This document shows positions 8,865-17,022 of a DNA stretch of 64,000 bases, in pieces. Numbering within the stretch: position 1 is the stretch's first letter; each line of letters starts with the position of its first letter. The DNA lies in assembly GCF_000373565.1 (NCBI RefSeq), contig NZ_KB891809.1, positions 62,001 through 126,000 of the forward strand, read 5' to 3'. The notes beneath the pieces were generated by a model that saw nothing but the letters and a program-made list of their open reading frames with translations, made no database searches and was not told the origin of the DNA. A program made the position numbers and the translations under genes. This DNA is from Streptomyces sp. HmicA12 (GTDB lineage Bacteria; Actinomycetota; Actinomycetes; Streptomycetales; Streptomycetaceae).

Positions 8865-11771
8865 TTACGCAGGCACGATGTTCACCAGCTTCGGCGCCCG
8901 CACGATCACCTTGCGGATGCCGGCGCCGTCCAGCGCCGCGACGACCTTCTCGTCGGCCAGGGCGACCTTCTCCAGCTCCTCGTCGGAGATCGACGGGGAG
9001 ACCTCCAGGCGCGCCTTGACCTTGCCCTTGATCTGCACGACGCAGGTCACGGCCTCGTCCACCACGTACTGCGGATCGGCGACCGGGAAGTCCTGGTGGA
9101 CGACCGAGTCGGTGTGGCCCAGCTTGCGCCACAGCTCCTCGCCGATGTGCGGGGCCAGCGGCGCGACCAGCAGTACCAGCCGCTCGGCGACCGAGCGCGG
9201 CAGCGCCGCGCCCGCGTACGTCTTGACCAGGTGGTTGTTCAGCTCGGTGACCTTGGCGATGGCGGTGTTGAACCGCATGCCCTCCAGGTCGCCACGCACC
9301 CCGTCGATCGCCTTGTGCAGGGCGCGCAGCGTGGCCACGTCGATGTCCGCGTCGGCGACGTCGGCGACGGTGACCTCACCGGTCGCCTCGTCGACGATGT
9401 TGCGCCACAGGCGCTGCAGCAGGCGGAACTGGCCGACCACCGCACGCGTGTCCCACGGCCGGGAGACGTCCAGCGGGCCCATCGCCATCTCGTACAGACG
9501 CAGCGTGTCCGCGCCGTACTCCGCGCAGATCTCGTCCGGCGTGACGGCGTTCTTCAGGGACTTGCCCATCTTGCCCAGCAGCCGGGAGACCTTCTCGCCC
9601 TGGTAGTAGTACGCGCCGTCGCGCTCCTCCACCTCGGCGGCCGGTACGGCGATGCCGCGCGCGTCCCGGTAGACGAACGCCTGGATCATGCCCTGGTTGT
9701 ACAGCTTGTGGAACGGCTCGGCCGACGAGATGTGGCCCAGGTCGAACAGCACCTTCGACCAGAAACGGGCGTACAGCAGGTGCAGCACGGCGTGCTCGGC
9801 ACCGCCCACGTACAGGTCGACGCCACCGGTCGGCATGCCCTCGCGGGGGCCCATCCAGTACTGCTCGACCTCGGGGTCGACCAGCTTCTCGCTGTTGTGC
9901 GGGTCCAGGTAGCGCAGCTCGTACCAGCAGGAACCGGCCCAGTTGGGCATGGTGTTGGTCTCGCGGCGGAACGCGCGCGGGCCGCGGCCGTCGCCCAGGT
10001 CCAGGGTGACGTTGACCCAGTCCTCGTTGCGCGACAGCGGCGTCTCGGGCTCGGTGTCGGCGTCGTCCGGGTCGAAGGTGCGCGGGGTGTAGTCGTCGAC
10101 CTCCGGCAGCTCCAGCGGCAGCATCGACTCGGGCAGCGCGTGGGCGATGCCGTCCTCGTCGTAGGCGATCGGGAAGGGCTCGCCCCAGTAGCGCTGGCGG
10201 CTGAACAGCCAGTCGCGCAGCCGGAAGTTGACCGTGCCGTGGCCGATGCCCTTGCGCTCCAGCCACTCGGTCATCCGGGCCTTGGCGTCGGCGACGCCCA
10301 GACCGTCCAGGGAGACCTCGTCACCCGAGGAGTTCACCAGCTTCGCCTCGTACGCGACGAACGCGTCGTCCCACGTCGACGGGTCGGTGCCACGGTCGTC
10401 CGACGGCTCGACGACGCAGCGCATCGGCAGCTCGAAGGCGCGCGCGAAGGCGAAGTCGCGGGCGTCGTGCGCCGGGACGGCCATGATCGCGCCGGTGCCG
10501 TAACCCATCAGCACGTAGTCGGCGATGAAGACGGGAACCTTTTCGCCGCTGACGGGATTAATGGCGTACGCGCCCGTGAAGACGCCGGTCTTGTCCTTGG
10601 CCTCGGCCTGACGCTCGACGTCCGACTTGGAGGCGGCCTGCTTGCGGTACGCGGCCACGGCCTCGGCGGGCGTCGCGTGACCGCCGGTCCACACGTCGTG
10701 GGTGCCCTCGGGCCAGGCGGCCGGGGTGATCTTCTCGACCAGGTCGTGCTCGGGGGCCAGCACCATGTAGGTGGCGCCGAACAGGGTGTCCTGGCGGGTG
10801 GAGAAGACGGTGATGGCCTCGTCGCCGACCGCGAAGTCGATGCGGGCGCCCTCGGAGCGGCCGATCCAGTTGCGCTGCTGCAGCTTGATCGCCTCGGGCC
10901 AGTCCAGGCCGTCCAGGTCGTCCAGCAGGCGGTCCGCGTAGGCGGTGATGCGCATGTTCCACTGGCGCAGCTTCGCCTTGAAGACGGGGAAGTTGCCGCG
11001 TTCGGAGCGGCCGTCGGCGGTGACCTCCTCGTTGGCCAGCACGGTGCCCAGGCCCGGCGCCCAGTTCACGGGCGCGTCCGAGGCGTACGCCAGGCGGTAC
11101 TCGCCCAGGATGTCGGCCCGCTCGGCCTCGCTCAGCGCGCCCCACGAGCCGCCGCCGGGAACGGCGCGCTCACCGGTCTCGAACTGCTGGATCAGGTCGG
11201 CGATCGGACGGGCCTTCTTCAGGTCGTCGTCGTACCAGGAGTTGAAGATCTGCAGGAAGATCCACTGCGTCCACTTGTAGTACTCGGGGTCGATCGTGGC
11301 GAACGACCGGCGCTTGTCGTGGCCCAGGCCCAGGGCGCGCAGCTGCGCCTTCATGTTCTCCATGTTGGCCTCGGTCGACGCGCGCGGGTGGGTGCCCGTC
11401 TGCACGGCGTACTGCTCGGCCGGCAGGCCGAACGCGTCGAAGCCCAGGGTGTGCAGCACGTTGTGGCCCGTCATGCGCTGGAAGCGCGCGAAGACGTCCG
11501 TGGCGATGTAGCCCAGCGGGTGGCCGACGTGCAGGCCCGCACCCGAGGGGTACGGGAACATGTCCATGATGAACTTCTTCGGGCGGGCGGCGATCGCCCT
11601 GGCCTCGTCGGAGTCCCCGGCCAGGTCGCCCTTCGGGTTGGGCGCCTCGTACGTGCCGTCCTCGTCCCAGAAGTCCTGCCAGCGTGCCTCGATGTCGGCG
11701 GCCATGACCGCCGTGTAGCGGTGCGGCGCGACCGCCGCCTCGGAAGTGGCGGCGGTGTTCGTCTCGCTCAT
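8865..11771 (-). CDS. leuS: leucyl-tRNA synthetase
   Basis: 968 residues from ATG 11771 (MSETNTAATSEAAVAP); an upstream in-frame ATG at 11840 falls in the attenuator hairpin region and is unlikely. Class I synthetase: HIGH-type motif in PYPSGAGLHVGHPLGY; a long CP1 editing insertion (FSTRQDTLFGATYMVLAPEH, GTGAIMAVPAHDARDFAFA); KMSKS-type motif as GKMGKSLKNAVTPDE; C-terminal anticodon-binding and extension domains ending VIVRAPKLVNIVPA. It charges tRNA-Leu in the cytoplasm. Expression is probably controlled by a Leu-codon leader peptide and terminator immediately upstream (11824-11945). Confidence 0.97.
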   Translation of the reverse strand: MSETNTAATSEAAVAPHRYTAVMAADIEARWQDFWDEDGTYEAPNPKGDLAGDSDEARAIAARPKKFIMDMFPYPSGAGLHVGHPLGYIATDVFARFQRMTGHNVLHTLGFDAFGLPAEQYAVQTGTHPRASTEANMENMKAQLRALGLGHDKRRSFATIDPEYYKWTQWIFLQIFNSWYDDDLKKARPIADLIQQFETGERAVPGGGSWGALSEAERADILGEYRLAYASDAPVNWAPGLGTVLANEEVTADGRSERGNFPVFKAKLRQWNMRITAYADRLLDDLDGLDWPEAIKLQQRNWIGRSEGARIDFAVGDEAITVFSTRQDTLFGATYMVLAPEHDLVEKITPAAWPEGTHDVWTGGHATPAEAVAAYRKQAASKSDVERQAEAKDKTGVFTGAYAINPVSGEKVPVFIADYVLMGYGTGAIMAVPAHDARDFAFARAFELPMRCVVEPSDDRGTDPSTWDDAFVAYEAKLVNSSGDEVSLDGLGVADAKARMTEWLERKGIGHGTVNFRLRDWLFSRQRYWGEPFPIAYDEDGIAHALPESMLPLELPEVDDYTPRTFDPDDADTEPETPLSRNEDWVNVTLDLGDGRGPRAFRRETNTMPNWAGSCWYELRYLDPHNSEKLVDPEVEQYWMGPREGMPTGGVDLYVGGAEHAVLHLLYARFWSKVLFDLGHISSAEPFHKLYNQGMIQAFVYRDARGIAVPAAEVEERDGAYYYQGEKVSRLLGKMGKSLKNAVTPDEICAEYGADTLRLYEMAMGPLDVSRPWDTRAVVGQFRLLQRLWRNIVDEATGEVTVADVADADIDVATLRALHKAIDGVRGDLEGMRFNTAIAKVTELNNHLVKTYAGAALPRSVAERLVLLVAPLAPHIGEELWRKLGHTDSVVHQDFPVADPQYVVDEAVTCVVQIKGKVKARLEVSPSISDEELEKVALADEKVVAALDGAGIRKVIVRAPKLVNIVPA

Positions 11772-11823
11772 GATCCTCAAAGCTCCATCGATCGTCTCTG
11801 CCTGCGGCCAGTGCTCAGGAAAT

Positions 11824-11849
11824 GAAAAAGCCCCTCGCACAGGAGGGGA
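11824..11849 (-). terminator. intrinsic terminator in the leuS leader
   Basis: CCCCTC (11831-11836) pairs with GAGGGG (11843-11848) around a 6-nt loop. On the reverse strand it is followed by C and five Ts (11829-11825). It sits about 50 bp upstream of the leuS ATG, so it is an attenuator, not a gene-end terminator. Confidence 0.8.
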
Positions 11850-11894
11850 CGCCGCGCCGATTCCGACCTCACGCCAGTGGCGGGTCGGGACTGA

Positions 11895-11933
11895 TCAGCG
11901 CGGCTCGCTAAGCAGAAGGCGTACGGCACGCAT
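11895..11933 (-). CDS. leuS leader peptide MRAVRLLLSEPR
   Basis: A 12-residue ORF (ATG 11933 to TGA 11895) with codons CTT CTG CTT for three consecutive leucines in the middle. It is too small to be a conventional protein. Its position upstream of a terminator and leuS argues that it senses charged tRNA-Leu. CTT is a rare codon in high-GC Streptomyces; two rare CTT codons would sharpen stalling. No Shine-Dalgarno is evident, but the -10-like TACCCT seven bases before the ATG suggests a leaderless start. Confidence 0.75.
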   Translation of the reverse strand: MRAVRLLLSEPR

Positions 11934-12154
11934 GGCGTCAGGGTACCGCAGGGCGCGCGCGGGCCGCGACGGGCTTCCTCGCGCCCCACCGGGCGCCCTT
12001 GGTTACTCCGCGTACCGGCCTCTATCGGGGCAACACAAATACCAGGCTTCCTCTAGATAACAGCGAGATAACTCAAACCTCGTACTGGCTGGTATTCGGC
12101 GACCTAGAGTGCGGGCTGTGGGTCCACTGTGCCGAACCTTTCGGAGTCGCCCCC

Positions 12155-13423
12155 ATGAACCCTCGAGTCCCGCAAACTCTGAACTCCCCTCGCACGCTTC
12201 GGAGTTCACGTACCACTGGTAGTGGCCGCCGCGCCAAGACGGGGGTGTTGAGCGCGGCGGTCCTCCTGCTCATACCCGTGGTTGTCGTCACGGGGAGCGA
12301 CGCCTTCAGAGCGGCGCTCGACTTCACCACGGGCGTGCTGTCCCTGGTCTCGCTGTCGGCGTCCGTCGTATGGGGCCTGGTGGCCTCGGACCGCCTCTTC
12401 CTGACCTCCCGGCAGCGCCTGCTGTCCCAGGCCGTCCACCGGGCCACCGCGGTCGCCTCGCTCGGCTTCCTGCTGCTGCATGTCAGCGTGAAACTGGCGC
12501 TCGCCCACGTGACGCTCATCGGGGCCCTGATCCCCTTCGGCATGGGCGTCACCGGCAGCAGCGGCCTGATCGGCCTCGGCGTCCTCGCCGGGCTCCTGAT
12601 GGTGGCCACGGGCGTCACCGGCGCGCTGCGCAGCTCCATGGCCTCCCCGGCCCGGCTCGCCGCCCGCTGGCGCGCGACCCACATGCTCGCCTATCCCGCC
12701 TGGTGCTTCGCCCTGATGCACGGCCTGTACGCGGGCCGGCCACCGAAGACGTACGTCGTGGTCCTGTACTGCCTGTGCCTGCTCGCGGTCGCCGCGGCGG
12801 TCGCCCTGCGCGCGGCGCCACGCCCCGTGAAGGTCAAGGTGGCGGCCCGGATCTTCGCCTTCCTGGACCGCGACGACCGAGGCGACCGAAGCACCCGCGG
12901 CGGCCGGGGCACCCGGGCCGACCGGCGCGTCCGAGCCCCCCGCGCGGAGCGCGACGTGGCCGAGCAGCCCTTGCCGGCCACGGACATCCCGGTCCGCCCC
13001 GCGGCGACGACGCCGCCCGACGCCGGTTTCGCGGCCGCCTACCGCGCCGTCTCGGCGACCCCGCGCAGGGAGGCGACCACCGAATCGCTCCCCTATGTGC
13101 AGGCAACGCCTTATGTAGACCCCATGGGCCCCATGGAGGCGCCTTCCTCTCCGCTTCCCTCGATGGACCCCGTAGAGCCGCCGCCCACCCAGCGCTGGCC
13201 CGCGCCTTCGCCCCCGCCGCCGGCCGAGGCCCCGCCGTCCGCGTACGACCCCACGTACGACACGCCTTACGGGGGCGTCCCCGCCTACGAGGCCGCCTAC
13301 GGGAACGACCCGGCCCACCAGGGCGCCGGCTCCTACGACGCCCCGACCGAACCGATCCCCGATCCCTTCCAGGCACCGTCCTCCGGCGAGCCCTGGTCCA
13401 CGCCTTACGGAGGCACGCAGTGA
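12155..13423 (+). CDS. cytochrome-b/ferric-reductase-like membrane protein with Pro-rich tail
   Basis: 422 residues from ATG 12155, with TCGGAG upstream. About six TM helices (residues about 35-230). Histidines in the membrane part, LSQAVHRATAVASLGFLLLHV and ATHMLAYPAWCFALMHGLYAG, are positioned like haem ligands of ferric-reductase/cytochrome b561-type proteins. The C-terminal 180 residues are a low-complexity cytosolic tail rich in Pro, Tyr and Asp (TPYVDPMGPMEAPSS, YDPTYDTPYGG). Its stop overlaps the start of the NuoF-like flavoprotein (GTGA, 13420-13423), so the two are coupled and probably exchange electrons. Ligand residues are inferred by pattern only. Confidence 0.7.
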   Translation: MNPRVPQTLNSPRTLRSSRTTGSGRRAKTGVLSAAVLLLIPVVVVTGSDAFRAALDFTTGVLSLVSLSASVVWGLVASDRLFLTSRQRLLSQAVHRATAVASLGFLLLHVSVKLALAHVTLIGALIPFGMGVTGSSGLIGLGVLAGLLMVATGVTGALRSSMASPARLAARWRATHMLAYPAWCFALMHGLYAGRPPKTYVVVLYCLCLLAVAAAVALRAAPRPVKVKVAARIFAFLDRDDRGDRSTRGGRGTRADRRVRAPRAERDVAEQPLPATDIPVRPAATTPPDAGFAAAYRAVSATPRREATTESLPYVQATPYVDPMGPMEAPSSPLPSMDPVEPPPTQRWPAPSPPPPAEAPPSAYDPTYDTPYGGVPAYEAAYGNDPAHQGAGSYDAPTEPIPDPFQAPSSGEPWSTPYGGTQ

Positions 13424-14994
13424 ACACGGCGCTGCCCGACGTCCCCGAAGTACGCGTCGTCGGTCTTCCCCAGCTCACCTCGGGGTTCGACCTCGTGGAG
13501 CGGCTCGACCTCGACATGCACCTCAAGGTGCACGGCCCGCTGGAACCTCTGGCGGGCGAGCAGCTCGCGCAACTGGCGCAGGCGGTGTCGCTGCGCGGCC
13601 GGGGCGGCGCGGGCTTCCCGTTCGCCAAGAAGCTGCGCGCGGTCGCCGAGTCGGCGATCCGGCGCGGTGTGCGGCCCGTGGTCGTCGTCAACGGCAGCGA
13701 GGACGAGCCCGCCTGCCGCAAGGACACGGTCCTGCTCAATCGGGCCCCGCACCTGATCCTCGACGGCGCCCTCCTGGTCGCGGAGGCGATCGGCGCACGC
13801 ACCCTCGTCGTCGGCGTGACCCGCGACTCCACCGAGGCGTCGATGCAGGCGGCCCTCGCCGAGCGCGGCCTGTCCAACCGTCGCAACGCGCCCCTGCGCG
13901 CACGCGTGCAGCGCAATCCGGTGCGCATGGTCACCGGCGAGTCCTCGGCCCTGATCCGCTCGGCGGACGGCGGTCCTCCGATGCCGCCGGGCCGCAAGGT
14001 GCGCGCCTCCGACTCCGGGGTGGGCGGCGCCCCGACCCTCCTGTCGAACGCGGAGACCTTCGCGCAGCTCGCCGTCGCCGCCCGCACGGGCCCCGAGCGC
14101 TACTGCCGCACCGGCCTGCACGACGAGCCCGGCACGGTGCTGCTGACCCTGTCCGGCGCGGTCGCCCGCCCGATGGTCCTGGAGGTCCCCTCCGGTGTCC
14201 CGCTGCGCTACGTCCTCCAGCTGGCCGGCGCTCCCCCGCTGCCCCAGGGCGTTCTCACGGGCGGCTACCACGGCAAGTGGCTGGACGGCGTCGGAGCGCA
14301 GGACGCGATCGTCTCCCGGGCCTCCCTGGAGGCGTGCGGCGGCGCTCTGGGCGCGGGCGCGATCCTGCCGATCGGGCCTGACACCTGCCCGCTCGGCGAG
14401 TCCCTGAAGGTCGCCCAGTGGCTGGCGGCGGAGAGTGCGGGCCAGTGCGGGCCCTGCTACCTCGGGCTCCCGGCGGCCGCGCGCGGCCTGGAGGACGTCC
14501 TGAACGGTGGCGGCCCGACCGCGCTGGAGGCGCTGCGCGAGGTCACGCGCGCGGTGAAGCGGCGCGGGGCCTGCAAGCACCCGGACGGTTCGGCGGCGTT
14601 CATCGAGTCGACGATCTCGGCGTTCACCGACGACCTGGCCGCGCACGTGCTGGGCGCGGGCTGCGGCCGCCCGGTGCGCGGGGTGCTGCCGCTGCACACG
14701 GAAGGGCCGGTGAGCTCGGCGCCCAGCGGCAAACGCCTGGCCGTCGACTGGACGCTGTGCCAGGGCCACGGTCTGTGCGCGGACATCGTGCCAGAGCTCA
14801 TCCAGCTGGGCCCCGACGGCTTCCCCGCGGTCGCGGAGGCCACGGTGCCGCGCTACTCGGAGGCGAACGCGGTGCGGGCCGTCCGCCGCTGCCCGGCGCT
14901 CGCCCTGCGCATCGAAGGGGACCCGGCGGCGCTTCCGCCGCGCCCGGCCCTGCCACCGGCGCTGCCTCCGGGTCGGAGCCGCGCCCGCAGGTGA
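13420..14994 (+). CDS. NuoF-like flavoprotein fused to a C-terminal single-cluster ferredoxin domain
   Basis: 524 residues from GTG 13420. Residues about 58-70 (LRGRGGAGFPFAKKL) and 87-102 (VVVNGSEDEPACRKD) match the FMN/NAD-binding region of complex I subunit NuoF. An SLBB region follows (LEVPSGVPLRYVLQLAG), then the iron-sulfur domain. In NuoF the latter has CxxCxxC plus one Cys. Here the first Cys is absent (SAGQCGPC, about 340-346) with a later Cys at GACKHPDG (about 383), so the 4Fe-4S site is incomplete or uses another ligand. Residues about 446-495 add a ferredoxin-type domain (CQGHGLC then RRCPAL). It is a stand-alone electron-transfer protein, not part of a nuo operon, and is coupled to the membrane protein before it. 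Confidence 0.75.
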   Translation: MNTALPDVPEVRVVGLPQLTSGFDLVERLDLDMHLKVHGPLEPLAGEQLAQLAQAVSLRGRGGAGFPFAKKLRAVAESAIRRGVRPVVVVNGSEDEPACRKDTVLLNRAPHLILDGALLVAEAIGARTLVVGVTRDSTEASMQAALAERGLSNRRNAPLRARVQRNPVRMVTGESSALIRSADGGPPMPPGRKVRASDSGVGGAPTLLSNAETFAQLAVAARTGPERYCRTGLHDEPGTVLLTLSGAVARPMVLEVPSGVPLRYVLQLAGAPPLPQGVLTGGYHGKWLDGVGAQDAIVSRASLEACGGALGAGAILPIGPDTCPLGESLKVAQWLAAESAGQCGPCYLGLPAAARGLEDVLNGGGPTALEALREVTRAVKRRGACKHPDGSAAFIESTISAFTDDLAAHVLGAGCGRPVRGVLPLHTEGPVSSAPSGKRLAVDWTLCQGHGLCADIVPELIQLGPDGFPAVAEATVPRYSEANAVRAVRRCPALALRIEGDPAALPPRPALPPALPPGRSRARR

Positions 14995-15042
14995 CCTCGG
15001 GACATACGAAAGCTCGGGACATACGAGAGAAGGACACACGAA

Positions 15043-15070
15043 AGAGGGCCATCCGATCGGATGGCCCTCT
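15043..15070. terminator. bidirectional terminator, perfect 28-bp palindrome
   Basis: AGAGGGCCATCCGA followed directly by its reverse complement TCGGATGGCCCTCT. TTC lies on the plus side and TTTC on the minus side. It separates the NuoF-like gene (plus) from tRNA-Ala (minus) and probably ends both transcripts. Confidence 0.75.
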
Positions 15071-15081
15071 TTCAATTCCTG

Positions 15082-15154
15082 TGGAGCTAAGGAGAATTGA
15101 ACTCCTGACCTCCTGCATGCCATGCAGGCGCTCTACCAACTGAGCTATAGCCCC
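15082..15154 (-). tRNA. tRNA-Ala (anticodon GGC)
   Basis: 73 nt. The reverse-strand 5' end GGGGCTATAGCTCAGTTGG forms the acceptor and D arm. The anticodon stem CCTGC/GCAGG encloses the loop ATGGCAT, giving anticodon GGC. The T arm contains GTTCAATTC, and the 3' acceptor strand is TAGCTCC with discriminator A. CCA is not encoded. An identical copy lies at 19521-19593. Confidence 0.95.
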
Positions 15155-15214
15155 TTGCGGTGTGCTGCCGTTTCCTTCAGGTCTTCCCTGTCGGTTTCCC
15201 CGGCGGCGACGCCA

Positions 15215-15220
15215 ACATTA
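15215..15220 (-). promoter_or_regulatory. candidate -10 hexamer (TAATGT) for tRNA-Ala
   Basis: TAATGT on the reverse strand, about 60 bp upstream of the tRNA 5' end. A loosely matching TTGGTG-type -35 lies at a rather long spacing. It is the best candidate in this 146-bp gap, which also serves the divergent GT87 gene. Confidence 0.35.
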
Positions 15221-15300
15221 CACGGTCACCTGGGTGCACCACCAAATCGTTTCCCATCTGCCCCAGCTTGTTGGGAAAAGATCCTTATGAGGCCACTACG

Positions 15301-16500
15301 GTGCCTCCCGTGACCGCGCTCGTCCTGCCCCGTACCCACCGTCGTGTCTCCGCATCCCTGGGAGTCTGCCTGCTGTCCTTCGTGAGCTTCTGGATCGCCC
15401 AGCGCGCGGCTCACGTCTCGATGATCGACCTGCTCGTCTACAGAGCGGAGGGCGCGACCGTACGGGCGGGAGGCGACCTGTACGCGCTCAGAGCGACCCA
15501 CGCCGAGCTGCCGACCACGTACCCGCCGTTCGCCGCACTGCTGTTCACGCCGCTCACGCTCCTGGACGTCGCCGACCTGCGCGCGCTCGCGACCGCCGCG
15601 AACCTCGCCCTGCTCGTCGCGTTCGTGCACCTGTCCCTGCTGCTCGTACGACGCCACGCGCGCGTGGAGCACGCGCTGTGGGTGGCGGCGGGCGCCGTGT
15701 GGTGCGAACCGGTGTGGACGACCCTGCGCTACGGCCAGGTCAACCTGCTGCTCGCCGTGCTCGTCCTGTGGGACCTGACGCGACGCCCCGGCCACCGCTG
15801 GGCGGGCGTGGGCATCGGCCTGGCCGCCGCGATCAAGCTGACGCCGGCGCTGTTCGCGGTGTTCCTGCTGTGCACGGGCCTCGTGCTGGCGGCCACCAGG
15901 GGCGCGTGGCGGCCCTGGCTGCGGCCCGCGTGGATGGCGGCGGGCACGTTCGCCGGCGTCACCACGCTGACGGCCATGGCCCTGCCGCACGACTCGCGCC
16001 GCTTCTGGACCCGGATGGTCTTCGAGGCGAGCCGGGTCGGGCATGCCGAGGAGACCGGTAACCAGTCGCTGCGCGGCGTCCTGGCCCGGCTGCTGCACAC
16101 CGACGACCCGGGCCTGTGGTGGGTGCTCATCGCCGCGGCGGCGGGCGTCACGGGACTCGCGGTGGCCGTCGCGGCGGCGCTGCGCGGACGGCACGCGCTC
16201 GCCGTCGTGGCGTGCGCGGCGACGGCCCTCCTGGTCAGCCCGGTCTCCTGGTCGCACCACTGGGTGTGGTGCGTACCGCTCGTCCTTCTGGTGTGGGAGT
16301 CGGGCCGTCGCGGCGTCGCCGCCTTCATGGCCGCGCTCTTCTGCTCGTACGCCCTGTGGTGGGTGCCGCACGGCGGGGACCGGCCCGAACTGCGTCAGAA
16401 CGGTGCGGAGTTGGTCCTGTCGGCGCTCTACGTGGGCATGGCCTGCGCCTTCTTGGCGCACTCCGGGATCAGGCTCTGGCGAACGAGTAGAACCGCTTGA
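15301..16500 (+). CDS. GT87 family (DUF2029) polyprenyl-phosphate-mannose-type mannosyltransferase, membrane
   Basis: 399 residues from GTG 15301, with GAGG 8 nt upstream; GTG 15310 is also possible. About nine to ten TM helices. The early loop after TM1 contains MIDLLVYRAEGATVRAGG and TYPPFAALLFTPL, the acidic and YPP motifs typical of GT87 (PimE-like) enzymes, and KLTPALFAVFLL follows. These use polyprenyl-phosphate-mannose to build glycolipids or glycans at the outer face of the membrane. The exact product here is unknown. The last 32 bp overlap tail-to-tail with a small zinc-ribbon gene on the other strand. Confidence 0.8.
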   Translation: MPPVTALVLPRTHRRVSASLGVCLLSFVSFWIAQRAAHVSMIDLLVYRAEGATVRAGGDLYALRATHAELPTTYPPFAALLFTPLTLLDVADLRALATAANLALLVAFVHLSLLLVRRHARVEHALWVAAGAVWCEPVWTTLRYGQVNLLLAVLVLWDLTRRPGHRWAGVGIGLAAAIKLTPALFAVFLLCTGLVLAATRGAWRPWLRPAWMAAGTFAGVTTLTAMALPHDSRRFWTRMVFEASRVGHAEETGNQSLRGVLARLLHTDDPGLWWVLIAAAAGVTGLAVAVAAALRGRHALAVVACAATALLVSPVSWSHHWVWCVPLVLLVWESGRRGVAAFMAALFCSYALWWVPHGGDRPELRQNGAELVLSALYVGMACAFLAHSGIRLWRTSRTA

Positions 16501-16702
16501 GGGTGCAGTGCTCGTCCAGGAGACGGCCGTAGATCGGCTCGCCCTCCAACTCGCGGTACGTCTCGATCGGATCGCCCTTTATGATCAGCGCCCGCGCGCA
16601 CTCCTCGCACCAGTACTGGTACTCCGGATTCACGGGCTCCATGTCGCGCACGATGGGCGTACCGCCGCCGCACCAGTCGCACTTCCTCCTGTGTGACCCC
16701 AT
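16469..16702 (-). CDS. small zinc-ribbon-like protein, 77 aa
   Basis: From ATG 16702 (MGSHRRKCDWCGGGTPIVRD), preceded by GAGCGGAAC. Two CxxC knuckles, CDWC and CEEC, about 24 residues apart probably bind one zinc. The remainder is charged and has no membrane segment. The end overlaps the convergent GT87 gene by 32 bp. It is 10 bp downstream of another small zinc-ribbon gene, and the two are probably an operon. Function not recognised; ribbons of this size often bind nucleic acid or an RNA-polymerase/ribosome partner. Confidence 0.65.
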   Translation of the reverse strand: MGSHRRKCDWCGGGTPIVRDMEPVNPEYQYWCEECARALIIKGDPIETYRELEGEPIYGRLLDEHCTLKRFYSFARA

Positions 16703-16712
16703 GTCGTTCCGC

Positions 16713-16934
16713 TCAGCTCCAGCTGTGGCCGCAGGCCGTGCACACGTACGAGATCCCGCCGTTGTCACCCAGCATCTGGGCGACATGGGAGGAGCCGCAG
16801 GACGGACAGTTGAGACGAAGCGGGGTGACGCCCGGGGAGACCTCGGGGACGGCCTCGGACAGGGTCGGGGGCTCGGCGGATATCGCCGTCACGCCGAGGA
16901 GGCGGTCGGCCTCCTCCATGATGCTCGCGGGCAT
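16713..16934 (-). CDS. small zinc-ribbon protein, 73 aa
   Basis: From ATG 16934 (MPASIMEEADRLLGVT). The C-terminal half carries CPSC and, 22 residues later, CTAC in NCPSCGSSHVAQML and GISYVCTACGHSWS. This is a TFIIS/RPB9-like zinc ribbon. The N-terminus is a short acidic helix. It precedes the second ribbon gene on the same strand by 10 bp. Alternative in-frame starts upstream (to 17084) have poor codon character. The function is unknown. Confidence 0.65.
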   Translation of the reverse strand: MPASIMEEADRLLGVTAISAEPPTLSEAVPEVSPGVTPLRLNCPSCGSSHVAQMLGDNGGISYVCTACGHSWS

Positions 16935-17022
16935 CGCGCACTCCCTCCCGTCGGGCCGTCTTCGTCGGTCGGACGCAGCCCCCTTCCGGCCGTCCGATTC
17001 TGCCACGGCCGGAGCAATACGG

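Larger units (their letters stand above)
11824..11945 (-). promoter_or_regulatory. probable leucine-responsive ribosome-mediated attenuator of leuS
   Basis: Ordered elements in the direction of transcription: a TACCCT -10-like hexamer (11945-11940); a 12-codon ORF with three consecutive Leu codons; a segment at the end of that ORF (CCGCGCTGAT, 11903-11894) complementary over 10 bp to ATCGGCGCGG (11861-11852); then a terminator hairpin with five Ts before leuS. This is the classic layout of amino-acid attenuation: stalling at Leu codons would favour the upstream pairing and disfavour the terminator. The -10 spacing would put transcription start at or next to the leader ATG, so the leader may be leaderless. 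Attenuators of this class are known for actinobacterial amino-acid and aaRS genes; the mechanism here is inferred. Confidence 0.75.

Noticed and set aside
9096..11825. Long plus-strand open frame opposite leuS
   Set aside because: It is Val/Gln/Arg-rich composition produced by GC-rich antisense; leuS on the reverse strand has all synthetase motifs.
11777..11989. 70-residue reverse ORF over the leuS leader
   Set aside because: It overlaps the terminator and leader peptide in another frame; the attenuator explains the region better.
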